Shown in pieces: positions 1 through 8,407 of a stretch of 64,000 bases of DNA. Within the stretch, counting starts at the first letter, position 1. Every line of letters begins with the position of its first letter. Below the pieces are notes generated by a model, which was not told the origin of the DNA, made no database searches, and was given only the letters and a program-made list of their open reading frames with translations. Both the position numbers and the translations under genes were made by a program. Source of the stretch: Zavarzinella sp. (GTDB taxonomy: Bacteria > Planctomycetota > Planctomycetia > Gemmatales > Gemmataceae); contig JAWKTI010000001.1 of assembly GCA_041399155.1 (NCBI GenBank), positions 124,001 to 188,000 on the forward strand. Reading direction: 5' to 3'.

Positions 1-792
1 GTTCGGAATCGTCAAATCGCGAAAATAAACACCCTCTGCCCACATCACCTGCCCGGATGTTGTCTGAGCGGGAATATCAAAGTGAAACGGCATAGGCAAT
101 TCAGCCCGTGAGTATCGAAATACTTCGAACATAAACAGCGAAAAACCACGTTCACGCAGGTAGTTGTCGATATTGCTGTATGTGGTAGTTTCGCTGCCAG
201 GTTCGCCATGAAGTTGCACTTCAATATCAACACAAATCGTATGGTTATCCTGCAACAGCTTACCTGCACTTTGTAGTACAGGATAATCGTGCCCATCCGT
301 ATCGATTTTCAGCACATCACAATCTGAAATATGATGTTTCGCTGCAACTTCATCAACAGTTACTTTGTTTGAAGAAAATACTAATTCCCCACCAGTATTG
401 AAGATCTCTTTGGTATAGTTTAACTTCATTAATTCCATTGCACTGGTGGCGCTGGTGCTGCTGAACAGGTGGCATTGAAGCGGGGATTGCTGCATCGAAT
501 ATTCTGGCGTGGCAACAAACGCATCAATATAGGTAACGCCAGGAAGTTTGTTCTCTGCATTCAGTCGATTAACTTCCGATACCAGTGGGTCAACACCGAC
601 TGCATGAAGCTTCTCTTCAAAAACTTGCCAGGACGGGTGAATGCCACCGCTGCACCCAACATCGATCAGCCACAATTCTTTTGCCCACGTGGGCTTCCAC
701 TGTTGCAATAGTTGGGGGAGATGCAAATCGTGCAGATTGTGGTGGCTGCGATACGTTGGCTGATTCTGATTCATCGTGCTGTTATCTGACAT
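1..792 (-). CDS. FkbM-family-like SAM-dependent methyltransferase (partial, C-terminus outside window)
   Basis: The reading frame is open from the ATG at 792 to the left edge of the window, giving 264 residues without a stop, so the C-terminus is missing. Residues 42-50 (LIDVGCSGG) look like the glycine-rich SAM-binding motif I, residues 66-69 (GVDP) like motif II, and residues 161-168 (LKIDTDGH) match the hallmark motif of FkbM-type methyltransferases, followed by a beta strand with acidic residues (CVDIE, 187-191). FkbM-like enzymes transfer methyl groups to sugars or lipids, often in polysaccharide biosynthesis; the substrate cannot be read here. No signal peptide or membrane segment, so it is expected to be cytoplasmic. 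The next gene on the same strand ends 22 bases upstream of this start, so the two may be co-transcribed. Confidence 0.75.
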   Translation of the reverse strand, partial: MSDNSTMNQNQPTYRSHHNLHDLHLPQLLQQWKPTWAKELWLIDVGCSGGIHPSWQVFEEKLHAVGVDPLVSEVNRLNAENKLPGVTYIDAFVATPEYSMQQSPLQCHLFSSTSATSAMELMKLNYTKEIFNTGGELVFSSNKVTVDEVAAKHHISDCDVLKIDTDGHDYPVLQSAGKLLQDNHTICVDIEVQLHGEPGSETTTYSNIDNYLRERGFSLFMFEVFRYSRAELPMPFHFDIPAQTTSGQVMWAEGVYFRDLTIPN

Positions 793-814
793 GAAAATCT
801 CTTAACAGAATTAC

Positions 815-1765
815 TTAGCGAATGACTTCCCCCTGGATATCCAGCAGTTGTGCGGATGCCAGGTTATTCCCAAAATTTACAAAATCCTGAAACTTCCAGA
901 CTACTTTTTTGTCTCGGGTAATTTCAATCAACTGGGGATTCTCTTTGCCAGCGTGGCAATTACCAATCACAATATTGCCGTTCGGCAATACCTGCAACGT
1001 GGTAACCCAGGCAAAGGTAATTCCTGGCAGTTCTTTCTGATCTACCTGCCAGACGATTTTACCTTTCGGATCCACTTCCAGTACACGGTTATTGTTGCCA
1101 CCCGCGATCAATGTATTGCCATTCTTCAGTCGCACAGCACCATATACTTCGGTGCCATGGCCTTCTACGCCATGCCCACCCGACCGTGGGCGGTTCCCAA
1201 GATCGAGAGTATATTCCCACACCACTTTGCCGGTGCTGTCATATTCACGTACGCACGATTCCGCTTCCTGGCATACCAGATAATTTCCTGTGGCAAGCTT
1301 ACGCACCATTCGTGTATCGCGGTGCGGCTGGGACTGCTTAACCTTCAGTGGCACTTCCACCACAATTTTGCCAGCCGTATCCACTTCTATGATGCGGGAA
1401 TTACCAGATTCAGCAATCATGGTGTTGCCGTTCGGCAATCGTTGGAAGGCATGCACTTCCACTCTGCCACGATAGCCTGCTTTTGGCTTTGATTCATATT
1501 TCCAGGCGATTTTCTTATCAGGTTGAATTTCCACAACAGTAGTCGAACTGGTGTGCGTAAGAATGTTGCCATTCGGCAGCATATGCAGATCATGCACATC
1601 GTGCTTATTGGTAAATTCCCATTCTACTTTGCCATCCTTGCCAATAATTGCCACTTTCCCAGTGGAACGGTCTGCTGCCAGCACGCGGTGCTGCACGGGT
1701 TCTGCTGCACACAGATTGCTGGCGACAAGACTGCAACAAATAATGAATACGGAGAGGTACTTCAT
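815..1765 (-). CDS. Secreted PQQ-like/arylsulfotransferase-like beta-propeller protein
   Basis: A 316-residue protein with a typical signal peptide (residues 1-20, MKYLSVFIICCSLVASNLCA) followed by about five to six repeats built round the motif LPNGN or LKNGN (near residues 63, 110, 213 and 260), each followed by a strand with 'IVWE/KVVW' and an 'EVD..GK' turn. This periodicity is typical of PQQ-like and arylsulfotransferase-type beta-propellers; no catalytic residue can be assigned, so a binding or scaffold role outside the cytoplasm is as likely as an enzyme. It lies 21 bases downstream of the KDG kinase on the same strand and is probably in its operon, which hints at a link with sugar-acid metabolism but does not prove it. 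Confidence 0.75.
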   Translation of the reverse strand: MKYLSVFIICCSLVASNLCAAEPVQHRVLAADRSTGKVAIIGKDGKVEWEFTNKHDVHDLHMLPNGNILTHTSSTTVVEIQPDKKIAWKYESKPKAGYRGRVEVHAFQRLPNGNTMIAESGNSRIIEVDTAGKIVVEVPLKVKQSQPHRDTRMVRKLATGNYLVCQEAESCVREYDSTGKVVWEYTLDLGNRPRSGGHGVEGHGTEVYGAVRLKNGNTLIAGGNNNRVLEVDPKGKIVWQVDQKELPGITFAWVTTLQVLPNGNIVIGNCHAGKENPQLIEITRDKKVVWKFQDFVNFGNNLASAQLLDIQGEVIR

Positions 1766-1786
1766 GATGATTACTCGTGATGATCG

Positions 1787-2764
1787 TTAACGGCGAATTC
1801 TCATGCCACCACCTTGCAGCAAATCGTCTACTTCGGAAAGTTCCAGCCAGGGTAAGTCTCCCTGGATGGTGTGCTTGATTGCGGCACAGGCCACGCCATA
1901 ATCAACGGCACGTTGCCAGTTGTTCTGGATCATGCCATGAAACAGCCCACTGACAAATGCATCTCCGGTTCCCAGGCGATCCACAATTTCCACTTCTACC
2001 GTGGGGCCATGATAACTGGTTCCATCTGCAAATACCAATGCAGATATCGTATTCCGCCAGACACTGGGTGTTTCCCGCAGGGTCAAAGCAACCGCTTTCA
2101 AACTGTAACGCGTTGCAGTTTCCCTGGCACCGGCTTCCACTTCGCTCGCTTTCACGTTGAAGAACCGTTCAATATCTTCGGGGTTACTTACCAGCACATC
2201 CACGTGGTGGATCGCTTGTTGCAACCAGGCTGCTGCATCTTCGACCGACCATAATTTCGAGCGATAATTCGGGTCCAGTACTGTCGTCAAGCCCGCCTGA
2301 CGTGCTGCTTTCAAGGCTTCCAATACTGCTTCCGCCGCACCTTTACTGAGTGCTGCGGTAATTCCGGTGACGTAAAAGTACCGTTGATCCCGAAAAATCT
2401 CCGACCATGGTAACATACCCGGCTGAATCTGGGCAATAGCACTCTCTGCACGATCATAGAAGATCCGGCTGGGGCGAGGCGAAGCACCTACTTCCAGATA
2501 ATACACCCCCACACGACCCGTGGAAGTCCACTGGATAAATCGGGTGTCGACACCTGCCTCCTGCGTGCGATTAGCAATCAGATGGCCCATCGGTGCATCC
2601 AGCAACCGTGAAACCCAACGTACCGGATGGCCCAGTTGGGCAATGCCCACAGCGGTGTTTAATTCCGCACCGCCAATTTCTACATCCAGGGTGTAGGCCT
2701 GCACCAACCTTCGATGGTCAGGTGGGGTCAGGCGAATCATTGCTTCGCCAAAAGTAACAATCAT
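1787..2764 (-). CDS. kdgK: 2-dehydro-3-deoxygluconokinase-like PfkB sugar kinase
   Basis: A 325-residue PfkB-family (ribokinase-like) kinase. The N-terminal substrate-binding glycine pair is at residues 31-45 (GGAELNTAVGIAQLG) and the C-terminal signature GTGD is at 265-268, with Asp268 the expected catalytic base and the anion hole formed by the preceding glycines. The N-terminal GEAMIRLTP and the LDPNYRSKLW segment (163-172) resemble KDG kinases, which phosphorylate 2-keto-3-deoxygluconate to KDPG for the Entner-Doudoroff or uronate pathways. Specificity inside the PfkB family is inferred by resemblance, so fructokinase is possible. The ATG at 2764 is preceded by a strong GGGAGG at 6-base spacing. 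Gene leads the beta-propeller gene 21 bases downstream. Confidence 0.8.
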   Translation of the reverse strand: MIVTFGEAMIRLTPPDHRRLVQAYTLDVEIGGAELNTAVGIAQLGHPVRWVSRLLDAPMGHLIANRTQEAGVDTRFIQWTSTGRVGVYYLEVGASPRPSRIFYDRAESAIAQIQPGMLPWSEIFRDQRYFYVTGITAALSKGAAEAVLEALKAARQAGLTTVLDPNYRSKLWSVEDAAAWLQQAIHHVDVLVSNPEDIERFFNVKASEVEAGARETATRYSLKAVALTLRETPSVWRNTISALVFADGTSYHGPTVEVEIVDRLGTGDAFVSGLFHGMIQNNWQRAVDYGVACAAIKHTIQGDLPWLELSEVDDLLQGGGMRIRR

Positions 2765-2967
2765 GTCGATCCTCCCAGGTTCGGTGGAGAATTTTCAGGT
2801 TAGGGTAGCATCTTACGTTCGCACGTGGGGAAAGCGAACAGGAAAAGCAGCCTATCAACAAACGCATGGTGGAGCTAATTCTGGCAATCAGAATTTTGAA
2901 CTAATGTCCACCACATGAACGATATGCAAGTATATATATCCTTTTGGGGTACAGGATTGCGCTTCTT

Positions 2968-3016
2968 TTTGGCACAAAATAGCAAAATGGCGGGAAAAAG
3001 TTCGAAATGGCGGCAT
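2968..3016. repeat. Copy 1 of a dispersed 49-base non-coding repeat
   Basis: This intergenic segment (TTTGGCACAAAAT... ATGGCGGGAAAAAG ...AAATGGCGG) aligns without gaps to positions 10166-10214 with roughly 80 percent identity. It lies between the kdgK start (2764) and the end of the HExxH protein gene (3059). The whole gap 2765-3058 holds no other feature that I can see. Confidence 0.55.
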
Positions 3017-3058
3017 CAACTGAGAAAATAGATGAAAATTTAACTTTTGCAGGAATTC

Positions 3059-3916
3059 CTACTTCTCTTCAAGTGGGTAGCCATACATTTTGGCAATTTT
3101 GGCAATGAACGGCCGATGTTTCATCGGTGCTGTCTTATGCCAGGTTCCCAGGTGCTGTTCGAACGTTTCTTTTGGATCAATCGGTGTCTTGTTCAACCAA
3201 TGCAAGGCTTGCCACTGTTCCGGCTGATTTTCAAATAATGGCAGCAGCACCTGGGCCATCGCACCGTTGCGTTCACGATTCGTAGCCACTTTCAGGAGTT
3301 CCGCCTGGTGCTTCTGAAAATATTTTCCAAGCCCCAATTCGTACAGTTCAAACTGTTCTGTGCGGGTCAACATCACGCGATCTGTGTATTGCCGCAACGA
3401 GTGCCGATACTCTTTCCAGTTGGAATACGGGGGTTTTTTCTCCCAGGTCTGGGCCATTCGCCGCATCGCAAACAAAGACGCCGTTTCGGCAAGAGTTTCT
3501 TCAAACCACAGTAATCGTGGGTCTTTGTTGGCGTGCCCACAGAGCAAATGGCAGAATTCGTGGGCAAACTGATAGGCATACTGAGACCAATAAGTGCCTT
3601 CCGTATCCAGTTGAATGACCAGCTCTTTGCGATCATTCTTTATGTGGCTGAAATAGGGCCCCTTTCGACCACGGATCACCACGAATTTATCCGCTTCTAC
3701 ATCAGTGCAATATTGCCATATCGTAATACCCGCAGAACTGCACAGTGCCTTGATATTCTCTTCCGGTGCGTTAAAACCTTCCGCATCCACGCGAAATGTG
3801 GGCATCTGCGTATTCAGTGGTTTTTGCTTTTCATTTTCCTGTTTTTCCTGCACCCACCCCACCGTGGGGATGGAAAAAAGCAACAGCACCAGGAAAAGTC
3901 GATTGTTTCGTCGCAT
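3059..3916 (-). CDS. Secreted protein with HExxH zinc-peptidase-like motif
   Basis: Starting at the ATG at 3916 gives 285 residues with a clean signal peptide (MRRNNRLFLVLLLFSIPTVG) that ends before a charged, Gln/Lys-rich linker; the open frame continues upstream to 4000 but those residues look non-coding. Residues 119-123 read HEFCH, a HExxH zinc-binding motif, preceded by an aromatic helix (YAYQFA) and followed 16 residues later by FEETLAE, whose glutamates could be the third zinc ligand, as in gluzincin peptidases. A secreted metallopeptidase or a degenerate relative is therefore likely; the family is not recognised. Its neighbours (a divergent small envelope protein upstream, kdgK downstream) give no further clue. 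Confidence 0.65.
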   Translation of the reverse strand: MRRNNRLFLVLLLFSIPTVGWVQEKQENEKQKPLNTQMPTFRVDAEGFNAPEENIKALCSSAGITIWQYCTDVEADKFVVIRGRKGPYFSHIKNDRKELVIQLDTEGTYWSQYAYQFAHEFCHLLCGHANKDPRLLWFEETLAETASLFAMRRMAQTWEKKPPYSNWKEYRHSLRQYTDRVMLTRTEQFELYELGLGKYFQKHQAELLKVATNRERNGAMAQVLLPLFENQPEQWQALHWLNKTPIDPKETFEQHLGTWHKTAPMKHRPFIAKIAKMYGYPLEEK

Positions 3917-4047
3917 GATTGCTCCAAGGGGTGATGCGTGGCATCGATTGTTGCCCCACAGGGGACAATTGGGATAAAGTTGTGCCGGACAGCACCGCAC
4001 GGCGGGGGATTCTTCTAAAATCAGTTTAAGAATTTCGTTCGCAATGG

Positions 4048-4494
4048 ATGAGTAACATGAGAAAAGCTTGGTTAACAGTATTATTCGTTGTTATTGCCGC
4101 TGGTTGTGGCATCGGTGCAGAGAAAGAAGATAACACTACTAAAGTGATCGTGAAAGTAGTCATTCCCAAAGAGGTGGCTTCTTTTACCGACCAGACATTG
4201 GAACTTCGGCTGTATGAATACAACCCATTAATTGCTGATAAAGCAGCCGACCTGGTGGAAAAAATTGAAAAAGCCAAGTTTGCCCACACGCAAGGCAAGG
4301 AAACAACGGTTGAGCTTGTGATTGGGGCCAAGGGCACCGTAACGCCGATGCACGCCTATTACCTGACTACGTTTGTACTGAAAGGGGCAAATCGCACCCA
4401 CATTGGCGAAATTGATGGAAAATCGGGCTTGTGCAAAGTAATCGCCAACGGCAACCCCCGAACAGTGCAGATGATCGTCCGCCCCGTACGGTAA
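4048..4494 (+). CDS. Small putative lipoprotein or secreted protein, unknown function
   Basis: A 148-residue protein with a positively charged N-terminus (MSNMRKAW) and hydrophobic stretch ending in VIAAGC, which resembles but does not perfectly match a lipobox. The mature part is rich in beta-strand patterns (KVIVKVVIP, TLELRLYEY, TTVELVIGAKG) typical of small Ig-like or YbaY-like envelope domains. I do not recognise the family. The start may be ATG 4048 or ATG 4057; the latter has a GGATGAG sequence upstream. It is divergently placed from the HExxH protein gene. Confidence 0.6.
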   Translation: MSNMRKAWLTVLFVVIAAGCGIGAEKEDNTTKVIVKVVIPKEVASFTDQTLELRLYEYNPLIADKAADLVEKIEKAKFAHTQGKETTVELVIGAKGTVTPMHAYYLTTFVLKGANRTHIGEIDGKSGLCKVIANGNPRTVQMIVRPVR

Positions 4495-4578
4495 GTTCTG
4501 CTTTGCACTTCGTATCTTCCGACAATCAATCGGACTGCTTTCTTCAGATGCTTGACCTGCATTCAATTCTCTGCTGGT

Positions 4579-4770
4579 TCAGGATTTTTCAGTGTAGTAA
4601 ATTAAGATTGCGATCACGACGGTAATCACAAACCGGTAAAGTTGTCGATATTGTTTCGGCGTTTTTCGCAGGAAAACTACAAGCAGCTTACGTAACACGT
4701 CTGCAAGTCTCAATTCCCAAATGAGTTGGGACACCATTTTGACAATCATTTCGGCGATTTTGCGATTCAT
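4579..4770 (-). CDS. Small single-pass membrane protein, unknown function
   Basis: A 63-residue open frame with a strong AAGGAG eight bases before the ATG, which supports it as a real gene. The N-terminal 45 residues are amphipathic and basic (MNRKIAEMIVKMVSQ, LRKLLVVFLRKTPKQY) and the C-terminus is a transmembrane stretch (RFVITVVIAILIYYTEKS). A tail-anchored small protein or membrane-active peptide are both possible. It is convergent with the small lipoprotein gene at 4048-4494 and divergent from the two-gene unit that begins at 4980. Confidence 0.5.
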   Translation of the reverse strand: MNRKIAEMIVKMVSQLIWELRLADVLRKLLVVFLRKTPKQYRQLYRFVITVVIAILIYYTEKS

Positions 4771-4979
4771 GAAGATTCTCCTTGTTGCTGTAAATTATGG
4801 TCCTACGATTTCTAATTGTACCTTGATATCAATCCGTGTCAATACGTGTCAGAGAAATTTTGTGAATCAGAATGTTGCAAAAAATAAAAGCGTGTCATAT
4901 TGTCGCAGCGACGCATTCTGATACAAAATTGTTATTGCCCATCAGAATGAGTCAAGAACTATTGATTATGGTGGTGATA

Positions 4980-6092
4980 ATGGCAAAGAAAGAAGATGGA
5001 AACGCGATCTACGTTCGGACGACACCCACACTTAAAAAGGTTGTCACCGATGCAGCAAACGATATGGGTGAGTCTGGACCCTGGGTCATTGAGCGACTGA
5101 TTGAAGCGTTCATGTTAATGAACGAGGAGAGTCGTAGAGATGTCCTCCAAGGCCAACTCGCACTGGATCGAGTTAGCGATCTCATGGCCCTAGTTGCATG
5201 GTCGAATCACGCATTTGCTGGGCATCATACTTGGGCTATCGAGTGCTACGTTAGCCTGGAGGAGGAGTGCGTCAAGCAGATATATGGCGGTTGGCAACCT
5301 CCACCGAATCTAACGCCCAATGAGCGTAGAGAAGCTGAAGAGAAGCGAAGGCAGCAAGCTGCACGGTCACCGTTACGATTGTTCGCACGCTACCGTCAGG
5401 CATTTTCATGGTCAGAACTTTCGCTCGATCTCCGAAAGGAAGCACTTTCACTTGCCATCCAGAACGAAAAGTCAGTACCTGTCAGAAAAATTAGCCACTA
5501 CTTCGATGCTGCCCAGGAGGCTGGGAAACGAGCATTCGAATTATATGACTCGATCAACAAGGTACACCCTGGTATCTCAGTCATCTACTACAACGCAGCG
5601 TGTTGTGCGGCTATCCGCGCGATGCTATTGGTCGAAAGTTCTCTGGTGTATAGTACACAGAAACGTCCCAAGTGCGTGACCGATCTCTGCAAAGCGGTTG
5701 TTGGAGGAAACCGCCAGTCTCTTGAAATGGTTTGGAGCAATCTAGGCGAGGAATTGCAGAAGGTGCGGGATGGGGGTTCAGGTGTTCCTCACGAAAAAGT
5801 GTTGGACCTGAGTGAGGCCAATATCGCCGCGATCGATGACTATGCTGAAACTGCAATTAAGTATTTGATCCCGACAGATAACCAAGATGTTCCACCGCCT
5901 TTCAGCATCCCTTGGCCGGAACAAAATTACTGGGCGTATCGTTTCTGGGACGATACCGACATTCTTTTTCTCCGTTCAGATCCGAAATACAAAGATCAGT
6001 ATGAAGAATGGGTAGGTACTCGGGATACTGATTGGCTTCTCACAAACTACCAGAGGATTGCGTCTAGGTTTCCTTCATCTAATCCTATGTGA
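4980..6092 (+). CDS. Uncharacterised soluble protein with possible N-terminal ribbon-helix-helix
   Basis: The frame is open from 4872, but the ATG at 4980 with GGTGG nine bases before it starts at the conserved-looking sequence MAKKEDGNAIYVRTTP, giving 370 residues. The first 45 residues (strand IYVRTTP, then helices LKKVVTDAANDMGE and PWVIERLIEAFMLM) have the length and pattern of a ribbon-helix-helix DNA-binding or dimerisation unit; this is inference. The rest is mostly helical, rich in Trp and aromatic residues (WSNHAFAGHHTWAIECY, YNAACCAAIRAMLL), with no motif that I can name. It is followed after 36 bases by a polytopic membrane protein gene with its own AAGGAG, so the two form a likely operon. 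Wording and codon choice look different from the flanking genes (fewer GGTG/CACC blocks), compatible with acquisition. Confidence 0.65.
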   Translation: MAKKEDGNAIYVRTTPTLKKVVTDAANDMGESGPWVIERLIEAFMLMNEESRRDVLQGQLALDRVSDLMALVAWSNHAFAGHHTWAIECYVSLEEECVKQIYGGWQPPPNLTPNERREAEEKRRQQAARSPLRLFARYRQAFSWSELSLDLRKEALSLAIQNEKSVPVRKISHYFDAAQEAGKRAFELYDSINKVHPGISVIYYNAACCAAIRAMLLVESSLVYSTQKRPKCVTDLCKAVVGGNRQSLEMVWSNLGEELQKVRDGGSGVPHEKVLDLSEANIAAIDDYAETAIKYLIPTDNQDVPPPFSIPWPEQNYWAYRFWDDTDILFLRSDPKYKDQYEEWVGTRDTDWLLTNYQRIASRFPSSNPM

Positions 6093-6128
6093 ACAAAATC
6101 TAACAATTAACCATAAGGAGCTTAATAC

Positions 6129-7403
6129 ATGCTGTCAACTACTTACCGATTGTGTCTTGCACTTGCAAACTTCTTGGTCGGAATGGCAATGTTTGCCATA
6201 GTCAGCACGATTACAAAGGAGCATCTCCCGATGTTCGGAGAGCATCAGAATCAGAAATCTGTTGCCCGCTTCCTGCCGATACTGCTCGGTGCAACCGTGT
6301 CTTATCCGTTGATTCTGATCATTCGCGCATCGGGCAATCTGTTCATCATGCGTTGGGTGACACTCCTTGGGTTGCCACTTACGGGAATTGCATTACTCGT
6401 ACAGGCCAACAACGGGTCAACGTTGGGCATACTTATTGACTTGGCACTTGTGATGTCAGTAGTCCAAGCAACCCGTTCGCTACGATCGGACATCGCAGAG
6501 GAGGGTGGGCCCGCTGGCGACCTTTTCCTCGTCTGGGCTGATCTCGGGTATGGACTGGGAACATTCGTAGGTATTCTGCTTTGGGCAGAGGATCTCGGCA
6601 ACTTCGGGATGTTTCGAAGTGCGTTGATGTTCGCTGCTTGTGCATTTTTCATCGCATGGATAATCGACATGTTAGTGGCAAGGTCACGCTCTGCGGAAGG
6701 GTATGCCAGTTCATCTGAGACCGAGCATCACGACGGGGACGTTGGTCAGTGGGATTTGTCTGGAGCAAAATGGCCAATAATTCGCTGGGCGGCAGTAGTG
6801 CCACTTCTTGCTATCGCTGTTCAGATAACAGTTATGAGGCAGACTGATAGGTTCAACGACTTCTTCGCCTACATGTCGTTTGACATCGGTACAGTTATCG
6901 CAGGTATTTCACTTGGGCTTTTCTTTACAGTGCGGGTTGCTGATACCCCCTTTAATCCCCCTGGTTATATTCCTAAGCGACGACGGGAAGGTCCAGATGC
7001 ACCGTGGAAGCCTATCAGGGTTTACCGTCTTGGGATTGTTTCTTGGTTGGGGCTGGCCAGCGTTGCTATGTTCATCGGTTATGGGTTTGAGTCGGTCGGA
7101 TTCAAGGTCGGGGAGTGCATTGCCTACGGTGCGGCCGGAATCATGTTCGAGGCACTTTGGCTCGTTCTCCTGGGCTGGCTGGCTGCTTCGGCACGACACT
7201 TCAAATTCAGTAGGTACATCTCCGTTTCAAGTACCATTGGTGCAGCGATTTTTTTGGGCACAATCTCATACGCGTTACTAACCTACTACTCTGATGTCCA
7301 CCCCATATACGTGACTATCGCAGCGAGTACGATGGCGTTCGTGCTTGTTTTGATTCCTTCGCGTCCCCGTAAATCCTCACCAACAAACAGTCAACAAGTA
7401 TAG
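6129..7403 (+). CDS. Polytopic membrane protein, MFS-like topology, unknown function
   Basis: A 424-residue protein with about eleven to twelve hydrophobic segments (for example residues 5-27, 50-66, 73-92, 98-115, 136-152, 162-183, 218-233, 252-270, 306-326, 333-353, 367-386 and 395-410) separated by a hydrophilic central loop (about 185-215, acidic and Ser-rich). The layout 6+6 with a central loop resembles a major facilitator-type transporter, but the usual MFS sequence motifs between helices 2 and 3 are not visible, so transport is only a guess. The start has AAGGAG at eight bases. It follows the soluble protein gene at 4980-6092 by 36 bases and nothing co-directional follows, so the pair is a closed two-gene unit. 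Confidence 0.65.
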   Translation: MLSTTYRLCLALANFLVGMAMFAIVSTITKEHLPMFGEHQNQKSVARFLPILLGATVSYPLILIIRASGNLFIMRWVTLLGLPLTGIALLVQANNGSTLGILIDLALVMSVVQATRSLRSDIAEEGGPAGDLFLVWADLGYGLGTFVGILLWAEDLGNFGMFRSALMFAACAFFIAWIIDMLVARSRSAEGYASSSETEHHDGDVGQWDLSGAKWPIIRWAAVVPLLAIAVQITVMRQTDRFNDFFAYMSFDIGTVIAGISLGLFFTVRVADTPFNPPGYIPKRRREGPDAPWKPIRVYRLGIVSWLGLASVAMFIGYGFESVGFKVGECIAYGAAGIMFEALWLVLLGWLAASARHFKFSRYISVSSTIGAAIFLGTISYALLTYYSDVHPIYVTIAASTMAFVLVLIPSRPRKSSPTNSQQV

Positions 7404-7535
7404 TCGCAGCGTTAGCCGATTTTTTCCATAAGGAAATGCCAGCAAATTAAGCAGATTACATACATGCAAACGTCGCGGGAATGACGACACATCACTTTGA
7501 ACTTAGATCAGTTCAGTTGGAACAAACACCGCATC

Positions 7536-7883
7536 CTACATCAACCGCGCCGCTTCGTATGTGGGTACGAAGACCAGGTCGGGTACCTTTCTGCGGTTGA
7601 TTGATTCTGCTACTTCCAGCCGCAATTCTTTTGACGCATTGTGCAGTCTTGTCAGCACATCGGTCAGATTGAAATCGCTGGGAACCAGAATCTTTACCAC
7701 CATCTGGTTACTGCCTGGTGCGGGGGTCACGTCGCCAACGGTGCACTGCAACAGCACATCGTCGGCAGGCACCGATCCCAGAACCCAGTGGATCGTTTCC
7801 TGAATCTGTTTCGCCAGTTGCAAATCTTTGCGGTTGGGTGTGTAATGATTCCCATGCCCTCGGGTGGGTCGATGTCGTGCCAT
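7536..7883 (-). CDS. rbfA: Ribosome-binding factor A-like protein
   Basis: A 115-residue protein, the usual length of RbfA. The N-terminal basic segment (HRPTRGHGNHYTPNRKDLQLAKQIQETIHWVLGS) is followed by strand-turn elements (LLQCTVGDVTPAPGSNQMVVKILVP) and the C-terminal LRLEVAESINRRKVPDLVFVP, which fits the KH-like fold signature 'lR..la..i..r..P.l.F' of RbfA. RbfA binds the 30S subunit and helps mature the 5' end of 16S rRNA. The ATG at 7883 follows GGAGGG by eight bases. The gene stands alone here rather than beside infB, truB or nusA, its usual neighbours in many bacteria. Divergence at the usual conserved positions is noticeable, so the assignment is likely but not certain. Confidence 0.65.
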   Translation of the reverse strand: MARHRPTRGHGNHYTPNRKDLQLAKQIQETIHWVLGSVPADDVLLQCTVGDVTPAPGSNQMVVKILVPSDFNLTDVLTRLHNASKELRLEVAESINRRKVPDLVFVPTYEAARLM

Positions 7884-8035
7884 GATTCGGTCCCTCCATC
7901 AAGATTTGCCCAGGCAACCCCAGTGCATTCTGCACAGAAAAGTCCACTGCGGTGCCTTGTCGGCGTGTAAAAGTACATTACTTTCCACAATTTGCCGATC
8001 AGAATTAGATCATTTGTCCGGCGAACAGGTTCGCG

Positions 8036-8347
8036 TTAATTCCGCTTCGCACTGCTTAATTCGGTTTTCATTTCCCAAACTTTGAGCATTTTATTTTCAA
8101 TCCACGGTCCAATCGTGGCAACAAACTGCTGCATGTATGGCTGCTGACGGTGGAATTCAAACGCTTCCTGACTGGTGTACAGTTCGCACAGCAGAAAGTG
8201 GGCTGCGTTTTCCGGATCCAGCATCACATCAAACTGCTTGCACTCTGGCTCGTTCGTCAGTGAATTGTGGGAATGCCGCAGCACTGCCTGGTGAAAATCC
8301 TGGGCATGTTCGGTTTTAATGAGAAAGTCAACAACAACTGCTATCAT
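8036..8347 (-). CDS. Antibiotic biosynthesis monooxygenase (ABM) domain protein, YgiN-like
   Basis: A 103-residue single-domain protein with the layout of the dimeric alpha+beta barrel ABM family: an N-terminal strand (MIAVVVDFLIK), a helix (AQDFHQAVLRHSHNSLTNEP), the conserved 'C..FDV..DPENAAHFLLCELYTSQEAFEFHRQQPYMQQF' block and a C-terminal strand. Members include quinol monooxygenases, heme-degrading enzymes and sugar mutarotase-like proteins, so the reaction is open. It precedes the Gfo/Idh/MocA gene in the coordinate order but is transcribed after it on the same strand, with about 60 bases between them. Confidence 0.75.
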   Translation of the reverse strand: MIAVVVDFLIKTEHAQDFHQAVLRHSHNSLTNEPECKQFDVMLDPENAAHFLLCELYTSQEAFEFHRQQPYMQQFVATIGPWIENKMLKVWEMKTELSSAKRN

Positions 8348-8407
8348 CTGTCGTTACCAAAAAGGTTGTTCAAAAAATACCCCACCAGCACTAACATTGG
8401 CTGCCGA

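Noticed and set aside
1000..1700. Repeated LPNGN motifs as a possible DNA repeat array
   Set aside because: They are protein-level propeller repeats of one gene with diverged DNA, not CRISPR or satellite repeats.
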